From Ampelocalamus luodianensis (taxonomy: Eukaryota > Streptophyta > Magnoliopsida > Poales > Poaceae), in contig CM070625.1 of NCBI GenBank assembly GCA_036346255.1, positions 37,824,520 to 37,888,519 of the forward strand: DNA of 64,000 nt, in the 5' to 3' direction. The first letter of the stretch is position 1, and each line of letters begins with the position of its first letter. This document shows, one piece after another, positions 12,809-23,528 of the stretch. The translations under genes were made by a program, and so were the position numbers. The notes below the pieces were generated by a model. The model had not been told where the DNA came from. It saw only the letters and a program-made list of their open reading frames with translations, and made no database searches.

Positions 12809-15800
12809 ATCTCGACCACGAGATTGGGGCTGGCTAGAGAATAGGTGCGGGAACTCGGCCTTCAGGTCCACTTCACGTTCCCAGGTGGCTTCCTCTTCAG
12901 TGTGATTGCTCCATAGAACTTTGCAAAAACGGATGATCTTGCTTCGGGTCAGATGCTCGGACACTTCTAGAATCTTGACGGGTTGCTCCTTGTAGGTGAG
13001 GTCTTCCTGCAAATCAACTGCTTCTAGCGGCATCTGCTCTTCGGCACACATGAGACATTTCTTCAATTGATACACATGAAAGGTGTCATGCACATCTGAG
13101 AGCTGGGGTGAGACCTCCAATTTGTAAGCAACTTCTCCTCTTCTAGCTAGGATTGGGAAAGGTCCAATGTATCTTGGTGCAAGCTTCCCGCTTACTTTGA
13201 AACGACGCATTCCCTTGAGAGGTGAAACCTTTAGGTACACATGATCTCCGGGCGCAAAAGCTAAATCCCGGCGACGGTTATCAGCATAGCTTTTCTGCCT
13301 AGTCTGAGCTGTTCTTAGCTTTTCTTGGATTGCTCGAACTTGATCTTTGGCTTCCTTTAGGATGTCAGGTCCAAGTACTTGTCCATCCCCTGTTTCGATC
13401 CAATACAAGGGTGTTCTGCATTTTCTTCCGTAAAGGGCTTCAAATGGGGACATCTGCTAACTTGACTGTTGACTATTGTTGTAGGAAAACTCCGCATAAG
13501 GCAGCATTTGATCCCAACTGGTCTGGTTCTCTAGAGCGCAGGCTCTCAACATATCTTCTAGGATTTGATTCACTCTTTCTGTATGCCCGTCTGTCTGAGG
13601 ATGGTAGGCTATACTGAAATTCAAGTTAGTGCCCAAAACGCTGTGCAGCTTTTGCCAAAATCTCGAGGTAAAATGGGATCCTCGATCCGACACGATCTTC
13701 TTTGGTACTCTGTGCTGACATACTATCCTTACCATATACAATTCTGCAAGTCTGTCTCCTGAGTAGGTAGTCTTGACTGGGATAATGTGAGCAACTTTTG
13801 TCAGGCGATCTACAATTACCCAAATAGAATCATATCCAGCTCTTGTTCTTGGCAGACCGGTGATGAAGTCCATGTCAATTTCTTCCTATTTCCATTCAGG
13901 GATCTACAAGGGTTGTAGGAGTCCAGCAGGTCTCTGATGCTCAGCTTTAACTCACTGGCAAACATCACACTATGCTATGTATTCAGCAAATTTCTCGCTT
14001 CATATTAGGCCACCAATACAAGGTTTCTGAGTTTCCTTGAGTATTAATTGCTTGAGTCCCTTTTGGTCCGGTACACAGATACGCTTATCGAACCAAGTGG
14101 CTCCTTGCTCATCTTCTGAAAATCTTAGAGATTTACCCTTCGTCATGTTACTCTTGATTTCCTTGATATCTGCATCTTCGATCTGAGCTTCCCTGATTTG
14201 ACTCTGTAGAGTTGGTTGCACTTCCAAAGCAGCCAAATAACCTTCTTCGACCAATTCAAGCTTAAGTTTCTGAAACTCTTCATGTAGTGTTGGCTAACTT
14301 TCCTTGATCATCAGAGTATTGCAATAGACCTTTCTACTTAAAGCATCTGCTACAACATTAGCTTTACTTGGGTGGTAATGGATTCCAATGTTGTAATCCT
14401 TGATCAACTCTAACCATCTTCTTTGCCTCATATTGATATCAGCTTGGGTGAAAATGTACTTTAAGCTCTTATGATCAGTGTAGACTTCACAGCGATTACC
14501 AACGAGGTAATGACACTATATCTTCAAAGCATGCACCACCGCAGCCAATTCTAGGTCCTGGGTGGGGTAATTTACTTCATGAGGCCTCAATTGACATGAA
14601 GCATATGCTACTACCTTCCTTTCCTGCATCAGGACACAACCGAGACCTTGTCGCGATGCATCACAGTAAATCTCAAAATCCTTTCGGACATCTGGCAAAG
14701 TCAACACTGGAGCGGTGATCAAGCGCTTCTTCAATTCTTGAAAACTTTGCTCACATTCAGGCGTCTAGCCAAATTTCTTTTCCTTCTTTAATAGCTGAGT
14801 GAGGGGTCTTGCTATCTTGGAGAAACCTTCTATAAACCGGTGGTAGTATCCTGCCATACCAAGGAAACTGTTGATCTGCGGTACTGACTTAGGTGACTCC
14901 CAATTGAGCACATCCTTGACTTTACTGGGGTTGACGGTGACTCCTTGTGCAGATATGACGTGTCCCAGAAAAGTAACTTCCTTCATCCAAAACTCACACT
15001 TGCTGAATTTGGCATAGAGTTGATGATCTCTAAGCCTAGTCAGAATCAAGCGAAGGTGTCCTTCATGCTCTTCTTCATTCTTGGAATATATTAGAATGTC
15101 GTCAATGAAGACAATGATGAACTTGTCCAAATACTCCATGAATACTTTATTCATTAAGTTCATAAAGTAAGCGGTGCATTGGTCAATCGAAAGACATGAC
15201 CGTGAACTCATCTGGTCCATATCGGGTTGAGAAGTCGTCTTGGGTATATCCTCTTGACGGATCTTCAACGATGGTATCCTGACCTTAAATCTATCTTAGA
15301 GAACACTCTGGCTCCCTTCAACTGATCAAACAAATCATTGACCCTGGGCAAAGGGTACTTGTTCTTGATGGTGACTTCGTTGAGTGAGTGGTAATCCACA
15401 CACATCCTTTGGGTACCATGTTTTTTTGCAACAAAGATAACAGGCTCCCAAGGTGAGGAACTGGTCAAACAAATCCTTTTCTTGCATCTCTTGATTTGCT
15501 TCTTGACTCGACCAAATCATCAACAGGCAGGCGGTAGGGTCTCTTGGAAATTGGTGCGGTTCCTGGAACTAGGTTGATAACAAACTCTAGGTCCCTGTCT
15601 GGTGGCATTCCAGGTAATTCATCAGGAAAGACATCTGGAAATTCTCTGACTACCAGTACATCTTCCAAGAATAGGGTCTTGACACTACAGGCTAAAGCTC
15701 TATCATGCTTCTTCATGGGGGCTTCGAATTTTACTTTAGTCCCAACTGGACTGACCAAGGTGATACTTCTGCCACCATAATCCAAAACTGTTTGGTGATC

Positions 15801-16229
15801 GGCAAGACAATCCATTCCCAAAATCACATCTAGGTATTTGGTGTCAATGATTATCAGGTTGGCTAGGAATTCTACCCCTTCTATGATCATCTTAACTTGT
15901 GGGCAACGCTGGTTCGTGCTTAATTCCGAACCGAGGGATTGAACCAACAAGGTAGTCTTAAGGTTTGAAACCTTCAACTGATGCTTTGCAGCAAAAATCC
16001 ACGAAACAAACGAATGCGAAGCTCCAAAATCAAACAAAACTGTAGCAGGTACTGAATTTACAAGGAACTTACCCAACACGACGTCCGAGGCTGTCTGGGC
16101 TTCCTCCACTATGATGTGGTTCACACGGCCTCTTCCATAAGACTGAGGGGTCTTAGCTGGTGCAGCTGGAGTCTGAGGTGCTCCACGTCCGGCTCCGGGC
16201 ATGGCGGTTCTGGTTGGAGTAGCTCCCAA
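12809..16229 (-). pseudogene. gypsy-1 pol remnant (protease, RT, RNase H, integrase, chromodomain)
   Basis: The aspartic protease region (16229-15465) shows VLFDFGASHSF, where the catalytic loop is normally DSG. RT (about 15520-14765) has RMCVDYHSLNEVTIKNKYPL, FSKIDLRSGYHR and the catalytic FIDDILIYSK. RNase H (14734-14516) has IYCDASRQGLGCVLMQ and LELAAVVHALKI. The integrase core (13873-13457) has VDRLTKVAH, IVSDRGSHFTSRFW and a TERVNQ glutamate, giving the D,D,E set. The tail (13453-12809) has the GPFPILARRGEVAYKLE segment and a chromodomain with LWSNHTEEEATWERE. The frame shifts near 15465, 15268, 14765, 14500, 13990 and 13455, so no full polyprotein is made. Confidence 0.88.
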
Positions 16230-17329
16230 GTTGAATCTGACGGGCGAAGGACCTTACTTTTGCGGGCAGTTACTGGCGTAGTGCCCCAATTGCTAACAGT
16301 TCAAACAGGTGATCCTTGCGGCAGGATTGGTGTTTCTTGGAGGCTGGTTGTTGGTGGTGTTGTTGGGACTGCGAAATCCTAGTGCAGTCGGGCGAGGTGC
16401 TATTGCTGGGGTCTTGAATGTGACAGGAGGAGCAAAACGGGCGGGGTATTGCACATTCATCCTGGCTCTCTGTGAATGGCCTTGATGAGCACAAGGCTAT
16501 TCATCTTCCTCTTATGAGACTATGCCAACTCGCGGCGAGACTCTTCTATGAGCATGGCCTTGTTCACCAGATGCTGGAAATCTGCATAGTCGTTGCCGAT
16601 GACTTGTACCTTCAAGCTAGGGTTAAGTCCTCGCTTAAAGCGCTTCTGATGTGCATCATCGGTGGTGACGTCCTCTTGAGCATATCGCAAGAGTTGAGTG
16701 AACCTATTGAGGTATTCACTCACGGACATGTTTCCTTGCTTCAGCTCGTGAAATTCATTCTTCTTCATTTCCACCTTTCCATCGGGGATGTGGGAGTGGC
16801 GGAAAGCTTCGGAAAACTCAGCCCAACAGATGTTTTGGTGGTTTTCATGGGCAGCAAAGAGTTCTCCCACCATTCTGCGGCGGTACCTTCAAGCTGGTGT
16901 GCAGCATACAGAACTTTCTCACGGTCATCACACCGAGTAATAGCAAGCTTCTTTTCAGTTGAGCGCAGCCAGTCATCTGCGTCTAATGGCTTAGAGGAGC
17001 TAGAAAATGTAGGTGGATGAGTCCTCATAAATTCAGCCAGCCTGGATTGAGAGAAAGCTGCTGGTGGTGGTGGTGTCGTGGCAGTGACTTGGCTGTTCTG
17101 GTTCATTATTGAGAGAAGGGCAGCAGCGGTCTAGCTCTGCTGAGTCATCATCTGGTTCATATTTTGCATCATCGAGTTTATTAGCTGTGCCTGGGCTGCC
17201 ATGAACTGACCCAAACCTTGATCTGCCATGGCTGCTGGAGGAGGTGGTGGTGGCGGGGTATTGAGATCCACAGGGTCAACTTGGCTTGCAGAGTTGCGGG
17301 TCTGAACCATCTGCACAAATCTTTCCATG
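16230..17329 (-). pseudogene. gypsy-1 gag remnant
   Basis: The likely start is the ATG near 17311-17329 (MERFVQMVQTRNSASQVD), followed by a proline run and a glutamine/methionine-rich stretch that ends at a TAG at 17131. Reading resumes with MNQNSQVTATTPPPPAAF, EFMRTHPPTF and AAEWWENS, typical of plant gypsy capsid. The frame then shifts near 16800. A zinc knuckle of the form CLNC-stop-QLGHYASNC lies at about 16315-16270, with a stop codon replacing one residue. An intact gag would form the particle shell and bind RNA; this one cannot. Confidence 0.82.
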
Positions 17330-17839
17330 TTTAATAGACGAGAGGGAGAAAGCACGATAGATAAGAGGGAAAAGCACAATAGACGAGAGGGAACAGGAGA
17401 GAGAAAGACGAAACAACCTAATTGGGGATGTTCGGTTAAACCCGAAGAACGGATAGCCGGAAAGCTACCAAGAAGCAACAAAACTCGAGCCTAACGGCCC
17501 TATTTCACAAACTAAACGATACTACAACTAGGAGGGAACACTACAAAACACCTATAATTTAACTTACTATGGACGGTCGACCGGAAACAAGGCTCAATCT
17601 TACATAAATTTCTAAGGTAAGGGAGATCAATTTAAATTTGAAAACAATATTTAGAATAGACAATATGTAAGAAGCTAAGAAGGAGATGAGAAAAGACTTA
17701 GGGTAGGCGAGAAAAGAATAGAATAAGGTAAGGGAAGAATAACTATTCAGGTTAATTGGTTGGTTTGATTTAGAAAATAAATTTTAAAATTTTGACTAAA
17801 CGACCATGCTAGCTATGGTTACGTCCTGCAGTCGATATG
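17330..17839 (-). other. gypsy-1 untranslated leader
   Basis: About 0.5 kb between the gag start and the primer binding site. It is AT-rich with purine-rich runs and holds no supported reading frame. It is much shorter than the matching interval in gypsy-4, which has room for an extra reading frame. Confidence 0.6.
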
Positions 17840-17851
17840 GCTCTGATACCA
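17840..17851 (-). other. gypsy-1 primer binding site
   Basis: The minus strand reads TGGTATCAGAGC, matching the 3' end of initiator tRNA-Met. Five bases separate it from the LTR end at 17857. Confidence 0.9.
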
Positions 17852-17856
17852 CCTCT

Positions 17857-20800
17857 TGTTGGGACCCCCGAGTATGCAACCCTAGGACCCTCTGTGCATT
17901 CTGAACTAGTCCCAGATCAGTAGCTAGCTCGCACAGTTACAACATTGATGTAATCACAACTATACAACAAAATAACGACGAAGCGAACAAATTAATATTA
18001 CTTAGTAGCAAAAGGGACCTTATGGTCAAGTCTTACAAAGTGCACCACACAGGGCTTAGCAACAAAATACAACTTGCAGCGGAAACCAAATATCTCGTGG
18101 AGGCCATTCAACATGCCCACAGTGTCGAGTGGAGGGCGCGACCTAGTTATAAAGTCTTCGGATACTCCTCTTCGTAATACTCGAGTTCCACTGGTTCTTA
18201 CGGGGATTAATCACACGGGCGCAAGCGTGAGTACTGAATGTACTCGGCAAGTCATAGGAAATGTATGCAATTAATATTCATGCGAGGCTAGACAAGGATA
18301 GCTTTATGTTTACTTTGCAGGAAGCGATATTGACAGTAAATGCAATAAGTAGATTGAAAGCACAATTTAAAAGATTAATACATAAGTAATTCAGTACTTT
18401 TGAAACAACTAGAGATCAACCCAAACTTTACATCCCAACCAGCAATTCCACCATTTTAAAGAAAACATCTACCCCTTGTGTGAAATCTCTGGGCATGTCC
18501 ATAACCGGGGACACGGCTATTCAAATAGTTTTTACACTCTGCAGAGGTTGTACAGCTTTACCCACAAGAGATAATCATCTTATACTGTCCGCTCACACAC
18601 TTCCGAGGTGTGCGACTAAGAGATTATCACAAGGCTATTACAAAGCTCTGTTTTGATTCGGTTACGCTTTCGCTAAGGATTAAACCGACGGGTCTTACTC
18701 TCGCCAGATTCATGCCCCCTCTTGCGCCGTTCTCAACCCAAAACAGAACTGACGCAAAGCATTGCTAATTATTTGGTCCAGTCCGCCCCATCCTGGACAT
18801 GTGATTGCACGATATGACCCGGATCAATGGTTCAAGGTTAAGTCCTTAGTTGGCTGCTCAGGCGAGACTAATCCACGTCCCAATGTGCGTTACAGCACCC
18901 ACACTTACCACCATCCACTCGCCCAAGCATAAAACATTTTTGGTTCAACCTGGCCAAAGACCACCCTAGCCTTGGCCCAACATCTTTTATCAAAAGTGGC
19001 TGCGCCATGATTCCATAATTCCTTTAGTCATGTTTATTCATACGAGCATGTGATCATGAGTCCCAACGTACAACTATAGCATGGCTAAGCATAATACGAT
19101 ACCCGTGTTGGTAATTTATCAATGTCCAACTAAAATAACCCATCCTATGGTGTCCAAGGGTTCGTGTCATTCAAGGATACATGTCAATAGCAATTTATCA
19201 AGGAGGCATACATCAATTAGGCCGTTATTTATTCCTGAAACCATTTAATATAAAACTAGCGATGCATGTTTATATCAAACAATATAGTTTTGTAAAAATG
19301 GGTTAAATATGGTCAAAGGTCTATGACTTGCCTTCGTTGAAGAGTTGAGGTGCTTCAGTCGTCGGGTCCAAGAAATCTTCCGAAATGCCGGTTTCTACAT
19401 GAGCGAAAAGAGCAAAATAAATAAAACAACTCCAAATAAATTCCAAATAAATACTAAACTAGCACTAACAGCAAGAGAAGGATTTTAGATGAATTTAGAA
19501 ATTTGAATCACTCGAATCGGAGTTCGAACGAAGAAGTTATGGCCTTCCGAAGTTGGAAAACACACGAAATGATAGAATTAGGGTTTTCTGATTTTCTGGA
19601 ATTATTTTTCTAAAGTAAAAGGGATTTAATGCGCCAGCTGACGTCAGCGAGGGGATTTATTTTTTGGCTGAATTATTTTTCAACGGAAAAATCGGGAAAA
19701 ACCACGGCGCCGACTAGGCGAGCACGCGGCAAAGGTGGCGTGGCGTGACTAGGCATGACCAGCGCCACATGGCAGCCACATCGGACCGAGCGCGCCGCAC
19801 GAGTCAAGTGTCGTCGGCGAATGGCTGGCGGCGGCGATGGCGAGCACCACGGCTAGAGGTGCTCGCTGCGAACACGATGCTCACCGGTTTGAGGACACGA
19901 CGTCATCGAAAGGTCGGCGCGAGCGAGGAAGACGGCAACGGTGACGGTCGAAGGTGGAGGCGGCGCTCCGGGGGCGATCCAGGGACGGGGAGGCGCGCAC
20001 GAGGTGCCCCTCGGTGCGGTGATGCCGAAGGTGGAGGCGGCGGCGGCTGAGGGTGCTCGGAGGCGACGCTAGAGGCGGCGGTGAGGAGCTTGGTGGCGGC
20101 GGTGAAGAACGGCAATCGCGGCCGAAGGAGAGCGAGAGAAGGCGGGGGAGAAGAGGGAAAAGACAGAGGAGAGAGAGGCGTGCACGGTGCTCACTTTTAT
20201 AGGCCTCGAGGGGGGAGGAGGAGAGCGGCGAGGAGCTCGCTTTGGCCATCAATGGCGAGCGGCGGTGTCGGAAGGAAGCGAGAAAAGGAAAAAGCGGGGC
20301 GCCGCAGTGCAGCGGAGGCGAGACGGCGACGAGGCGGCTAGGGCGAGCGAGGAGGCGGTGGTGCCGCGGGATCAGCGGCACAAAGCCGCACACACACTGA
20401 CGGACCGCAGCGCTTGATTCGGCGAGGAAGAAGGGAGTAGGAGAAAGCCACGATAGGTGGGGCCCACGTGCGAGAGAGAGAGCGGGAGGCGGGAGGCGCG
20501 AGGGCGATAGCGTCCGATCGGATCGGACGGTGTCCGATCGAGCGATGCTGCGCAGTCGACGGGGCCATGCGAGGAGGAGGGGAGAATGGGCCGAAGGGAT
20601 TCGGCCCAAAGTCCTGAGGGGATTTTCAAATGATTTTTTATTTTAAAAAATACCAGAAAAACAAATACCTTTTTAGAAAATAGCTACTATGGTCTAAAAA
20701 TTCTAGGAAAATTCACAGAAATCCCAAGAATTATTTAGAACTTAATAAAAATACTTTTCGCTATACTTTAGTTTTTAATTTTTGCAAACAAAATAGATTT

Positions 20801-21042
20801 TGGCTTTAGGACAAAGCAAAAACCAAATTAAAATCCAAAAAATGCAATAAAAGACTTAAAATCCAAATAAAATCCAGGAAGCTCAAATAAACTAACTTTT
20901 TAATTTAATTAAAGTTAAATTAACTCAATTTAAATGGTTTTGTTTTTCTAAATTTCAATTTAAGCTTTTGCAACTCAATAAAATCAACTAGTTATTTTTA
21001 TTTTGAAAATTTTCAAAAACTCTGCAAATTAGGGATGTTACA
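17857..21042 (-). repeat. gypsy-1 5' LTR, 3186 bp
   Basis: On the minus strand it starts TGTAACATCCCTAATTTGCAG and ends GGGTCCCAACA, with TG...CA ends. It contains a GC-rich interval of about 0.9 kb (19690-20630) whose long open frames on both strands are a composition effect. A TATAAAAG box lies at 20194-20201 (minus). The 5 bases beyond its outer end (CTTGC, 21043-21047) would be the target duplication, but the partner is outside the window. Confidence 0.85.
20194..20201 (-). promoter_or_regulatory. TATA box in gypsy-1 LTR
   Basis: The minus strand reads TATAAAAG within the GC-rich part of the LTR, a good plant TATA consensus. The element's transcript would start a short way downstream and run towards lower coordinates. 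Confidence 0.55.
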
Positions 21043-21404
21043 CTTGCACCCTTTGATTGATCAGCAGAGGAGGGTGATCCAGGGAGCTCAGCGCTCTATG
21101 AAGAACAGTTCTGCGAAGACCTTGCGATCTACGGGATGTCCTTCACTTGATAGCCTGTGGGGCTAGTTGAATGGACCCTATGAGCTTTTGTGTTTCCGCT
21201 GCTATGTATTTCTCTTTTGTTGTAAGCCCAGTGAGGCTCCTCTGTAAAAACTTTGACCATAAGGTCTCTTGCTTATGTTAATATTAATTTGCTGCTCCAT
21301 CTTTAGCTTGTTGTATGGTTATGATTCCACTCTCTGTTGTATTATGCGAGCTAGCCGTTGATCACGGGACTAGCTCGATTACGAGGGTCTCGGGTAGTGT
21401 TACA
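21043..21404 (+). repeat. gypsy-2 LTR fragment (3' end of a 5' LTR)
   Basis: The plus strand carries 'ttccgctgctatg...cctctgtaaaaactttgaccataaggtc', the same kind of sequence that gypsy-1 and gypsy-4 LTRs carry in reverse. It ends GTGTTACA. It is followed by a decayed primer-site region with 'tatcgagccatattggctg', the counterpart of gypsy-1's 'tatcagagccatatcgactg'. Gypsy-1 appears to have inserted into this LTR, so its beginning should lie beyond gypsy-1, outside the window. Confidence 0.6.
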
Positions 21405-23030
21405 GGCGCCAGATAAAATGTGTATCGAGCCATATTGGCTGTAGGACGTAAATTTAGTTTGCATGGTCGCCTTAGTCAAGAATTTCAAAATTTTATTTTC
21501 TAAATCAAACCAACAGAGTGACATGAGTACGCTATTCTTCTCTCACCTTATTCTGTTCCGTTCCTATCTTGTTCTATTCTCTCTTCTCACCTCGTTCTTA
21601 CATCTTTATACCTTACCCCTTCTGAACTATGTTTGCAAATTCAAGCTTGTCCCCCTTATCTCAGTAACCTCAATAGGATCGGCCTTGTTTTAAGTTGATC
21701 ATCCCAATAGGTGAGGTTAGAAGTGTTGTTGCTAAGCTGCCCTTTTAGCTCTAGTACCATTTAGTCCAGTAAATCGAATCGTTTGTTGAGTTTTCATTGC
21801 CTCTTAGTAGCTTTTTTGGCTACTGGTTCTTCTGGGTTTAACCTACCTTTCCCCAGTAGGCTATTCCATCTATCCCTCTTGGTCTTGTTCGTCTTTGTGC
21901 TTTTCCTTCTTAACTAGTGTGCTTTCATCTCCTTATCTTTTAAGCTGGGATCTTGCTTGGAGAGAGGTGCAGGTTTGTCATTAATTTAGTCCCTGGAACT
22001 ACTCCCATTTCCAAAAGACGTTATCGTTTGCCAGTGAATGATTTGGTCGAGCTAAAGCAACAGATTGAAGATATGAAGGCTAAAGGCTTTGTTAGACCAA
22101 GTTCCTCACCTTGGAGAGCTCCAATTATTTTTGTTGCCAAGAAAGGTGGTACACAGCGAATGTGCGTGGATTATCATGCACTCAACGAAGTCACCATCAA
22201 GAACAAGTACCCTCTGCCAAGGATTGATAACTTGTTTGATCAGTTGGAAGGAGCCGGAGTGTTCTCCAAGATAAATTTGAGATCAGGTTACCATCAATTG
22301 AAGATTCGCCAAGAAGACATACCCAAGACAGCCTTTTCAACCCGATATGGACTGTATGAGTATACGGTTATGTCATTTGGGCTAACCAATGCCCCTGCTT
22401 ACTTTATGAACTTGATGAATAAAGTATTCATGGAGTATCTAGATAAGTTTGTCATTGTTTTCATTGATGATATCATGTATACTCTAAAAGCGAAGAAGAG
22501 CAAGAAGAGCACCTTTGCCTTGCCTTGAACAAGCTTAGAGATCATCAACTCTATGCTAAGTTCAATAAGTGTGAATTTTGGATGAAGAAAGTTACATTTT
22601 TGGGACACGTCTTGTCTGCAACGGGAGTTGCTGTCAATCCTAGCAAAGTTAAAGATGTGCTCAGCTGGGAGTCACCCAAATCAGTCCTTGAGATCAGAGG
22701 TTTTCTTGGAATGGAAGGTTACTACCGTCGGTTTATAGAAGGGCTCTCCCGGATTGCAAGACCTCTCACTCAATTGTTGAAGAAAGAAAAGAAGTATGTT
22801 TGAACGCCAGAATGTGAGCAAAGCTCTTAAGAAGTGTTTGACCACTGCTCTAGTTTTGATCTTGCCTGATGTTCGAAAAGACTTCGAAATTTTCTGTGAT
22901 GCCTCGTGCCAAGGTCTCGGCTGTGTTCTTATGCAAGAAGGGAGGGTAGTAGCTTATGCTTCCCGTTAGTTGAAGACCCATGAAGCCAATTACCCCACTC
23001 ATTACCTAGAGTTAGCAGTTGTGGTGCATG
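21405..23030 (+). mobile_element. gypsy-2 internal region, internally deleted and truncated
   Basis: After the decayed primer site there is a leader-like stretch (21420-21950) without coding potential. It then joins directly to pol sequence at the start of reverse transcriptase. The whole gag and protease, roughly 1.5-2 kb by comparison with gypsy-1, are missing. The sequence stops in RNase H near 23030. This is the most decayed gypsy copy in the window. Confidence 0.75.
21953..23030 (+). pseudogene. gypsy-2 reverse transcriptase and RNase H remnant
   Basis: The peptide has FVINLVPGTTPISKRRYRLP, RMCVDYHALNEVTIKNKYPL, FSKINLRSGYHQ and FIDDI, the core of a gypsy reverse transcriptase. Right after FIDDI a one-base loss shifts the frame (near 22480), and reading resumes at 22525 with HQLYAKFNKCEFWMKKVTFL. 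A TGA interrupts at 22801, and a TAG replaces glutamine near 22966 in the RNase H segment (FCDASCQGLGCVLMQ). No start codon or protease precedes it. It cannot make a working enzyme. Confidence 0.85.
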
Positions 23031-23528
23031 ATACTTCTAACCGTGAAGGACTGGGAACAAGCTGATTCACGAACACAACACTGCGGAAAATCCAGACTTG
23101 TTGGAGGTATTAAAAAATCTGTACCTAAACAACGACACGTAGAACAAGTATGTATTTAGAGCTACAAGTTGTACTCTTTTTCCTTTGCCAAGGTTTTCTC
23201 ATGTTGAGTTTTTACTTAGCAAAGGTTTTAATAAGGCAGACATTTGAACATTAATAAAGCACTTTACTACATTTTTAATATGCTTGTCTTATTTTTTACA
23301 ATTTTTATATCTATTTCTGAATTCTACATATCTTCTTATTTTTTTGGGTTTTTTTTATTATTTTTTCAATTTTTCGGACCTGACGGGCGAAGTGGGCCGA
23401 AACCGGCCTGTTGGGCTAACTGGGCTCGGGCTGGCCTGGCCTTGCATGGCATGACAGGCCATCAGGTCATGCCTGGGCTTCCCCCCTAGCACGTGGGCCG
23501 CCACAGTACGACCCATCTATTAGCCGGG
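23031..23528. other. mosaic of unassigned repeat fragments
   Basis: Bases 23120-23230 hold 'ctttttcctttgccaaggttttctc...aaaggttttaataaggcag', which resembles the end of a short copia LTR. An AT-rich T-run stretch follows (23270-23375). Bases 23385-23500 are a GC-rich 'gggccgaaaccggcctg...ggctggcctggcc' segment like the ends of some grass hAT elements. No clear terminal repeats or target duplications were found, so none is called as an element. Confidence 0.35.

Larger units (their letters stand above)
12809..21042 (-). mobile_element. Gypsy-1: chromovirus-type Ty3-gypsy element lacking its 3' LTR in this window
   Basis: Reading on the minus strand: 5' LTR 21042-17857, primer binding site 17851-17840, gag from about 17329, protease, reverse transcriptase, RNase H, integrase and a C-terminal chromodomain ending near 12830. 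The RIRE1-like copia element inserted at 12808/12809, a few bases before where the polypurine tract should be (compare 26705-26721 in gypsy-3). The 3' LTR therefore lies beyond the copia element, outside the window. The chromodomain and the LTR of about 3.2 kb suggest the Tekay/Del branch, which is an inference. The pol order RT, RNase H, integrase is that of gypsy. Confidence 0.85.

Noticed and set aside
19745..20629. Several long open frames on both strands, rich in Arg, Gly, Pro and Ser
   Set aside because: They overlap each other in a GC-rich part of the gypsy-1 LTR. High GC removes stop codons in all frames, and no domain is visible.
23385..23500. Possible hAT terminus
   Set aside because: The 'gggccgaaaccgg' composition is suggestive, but no inverted partner or 8-bp duplication was found.
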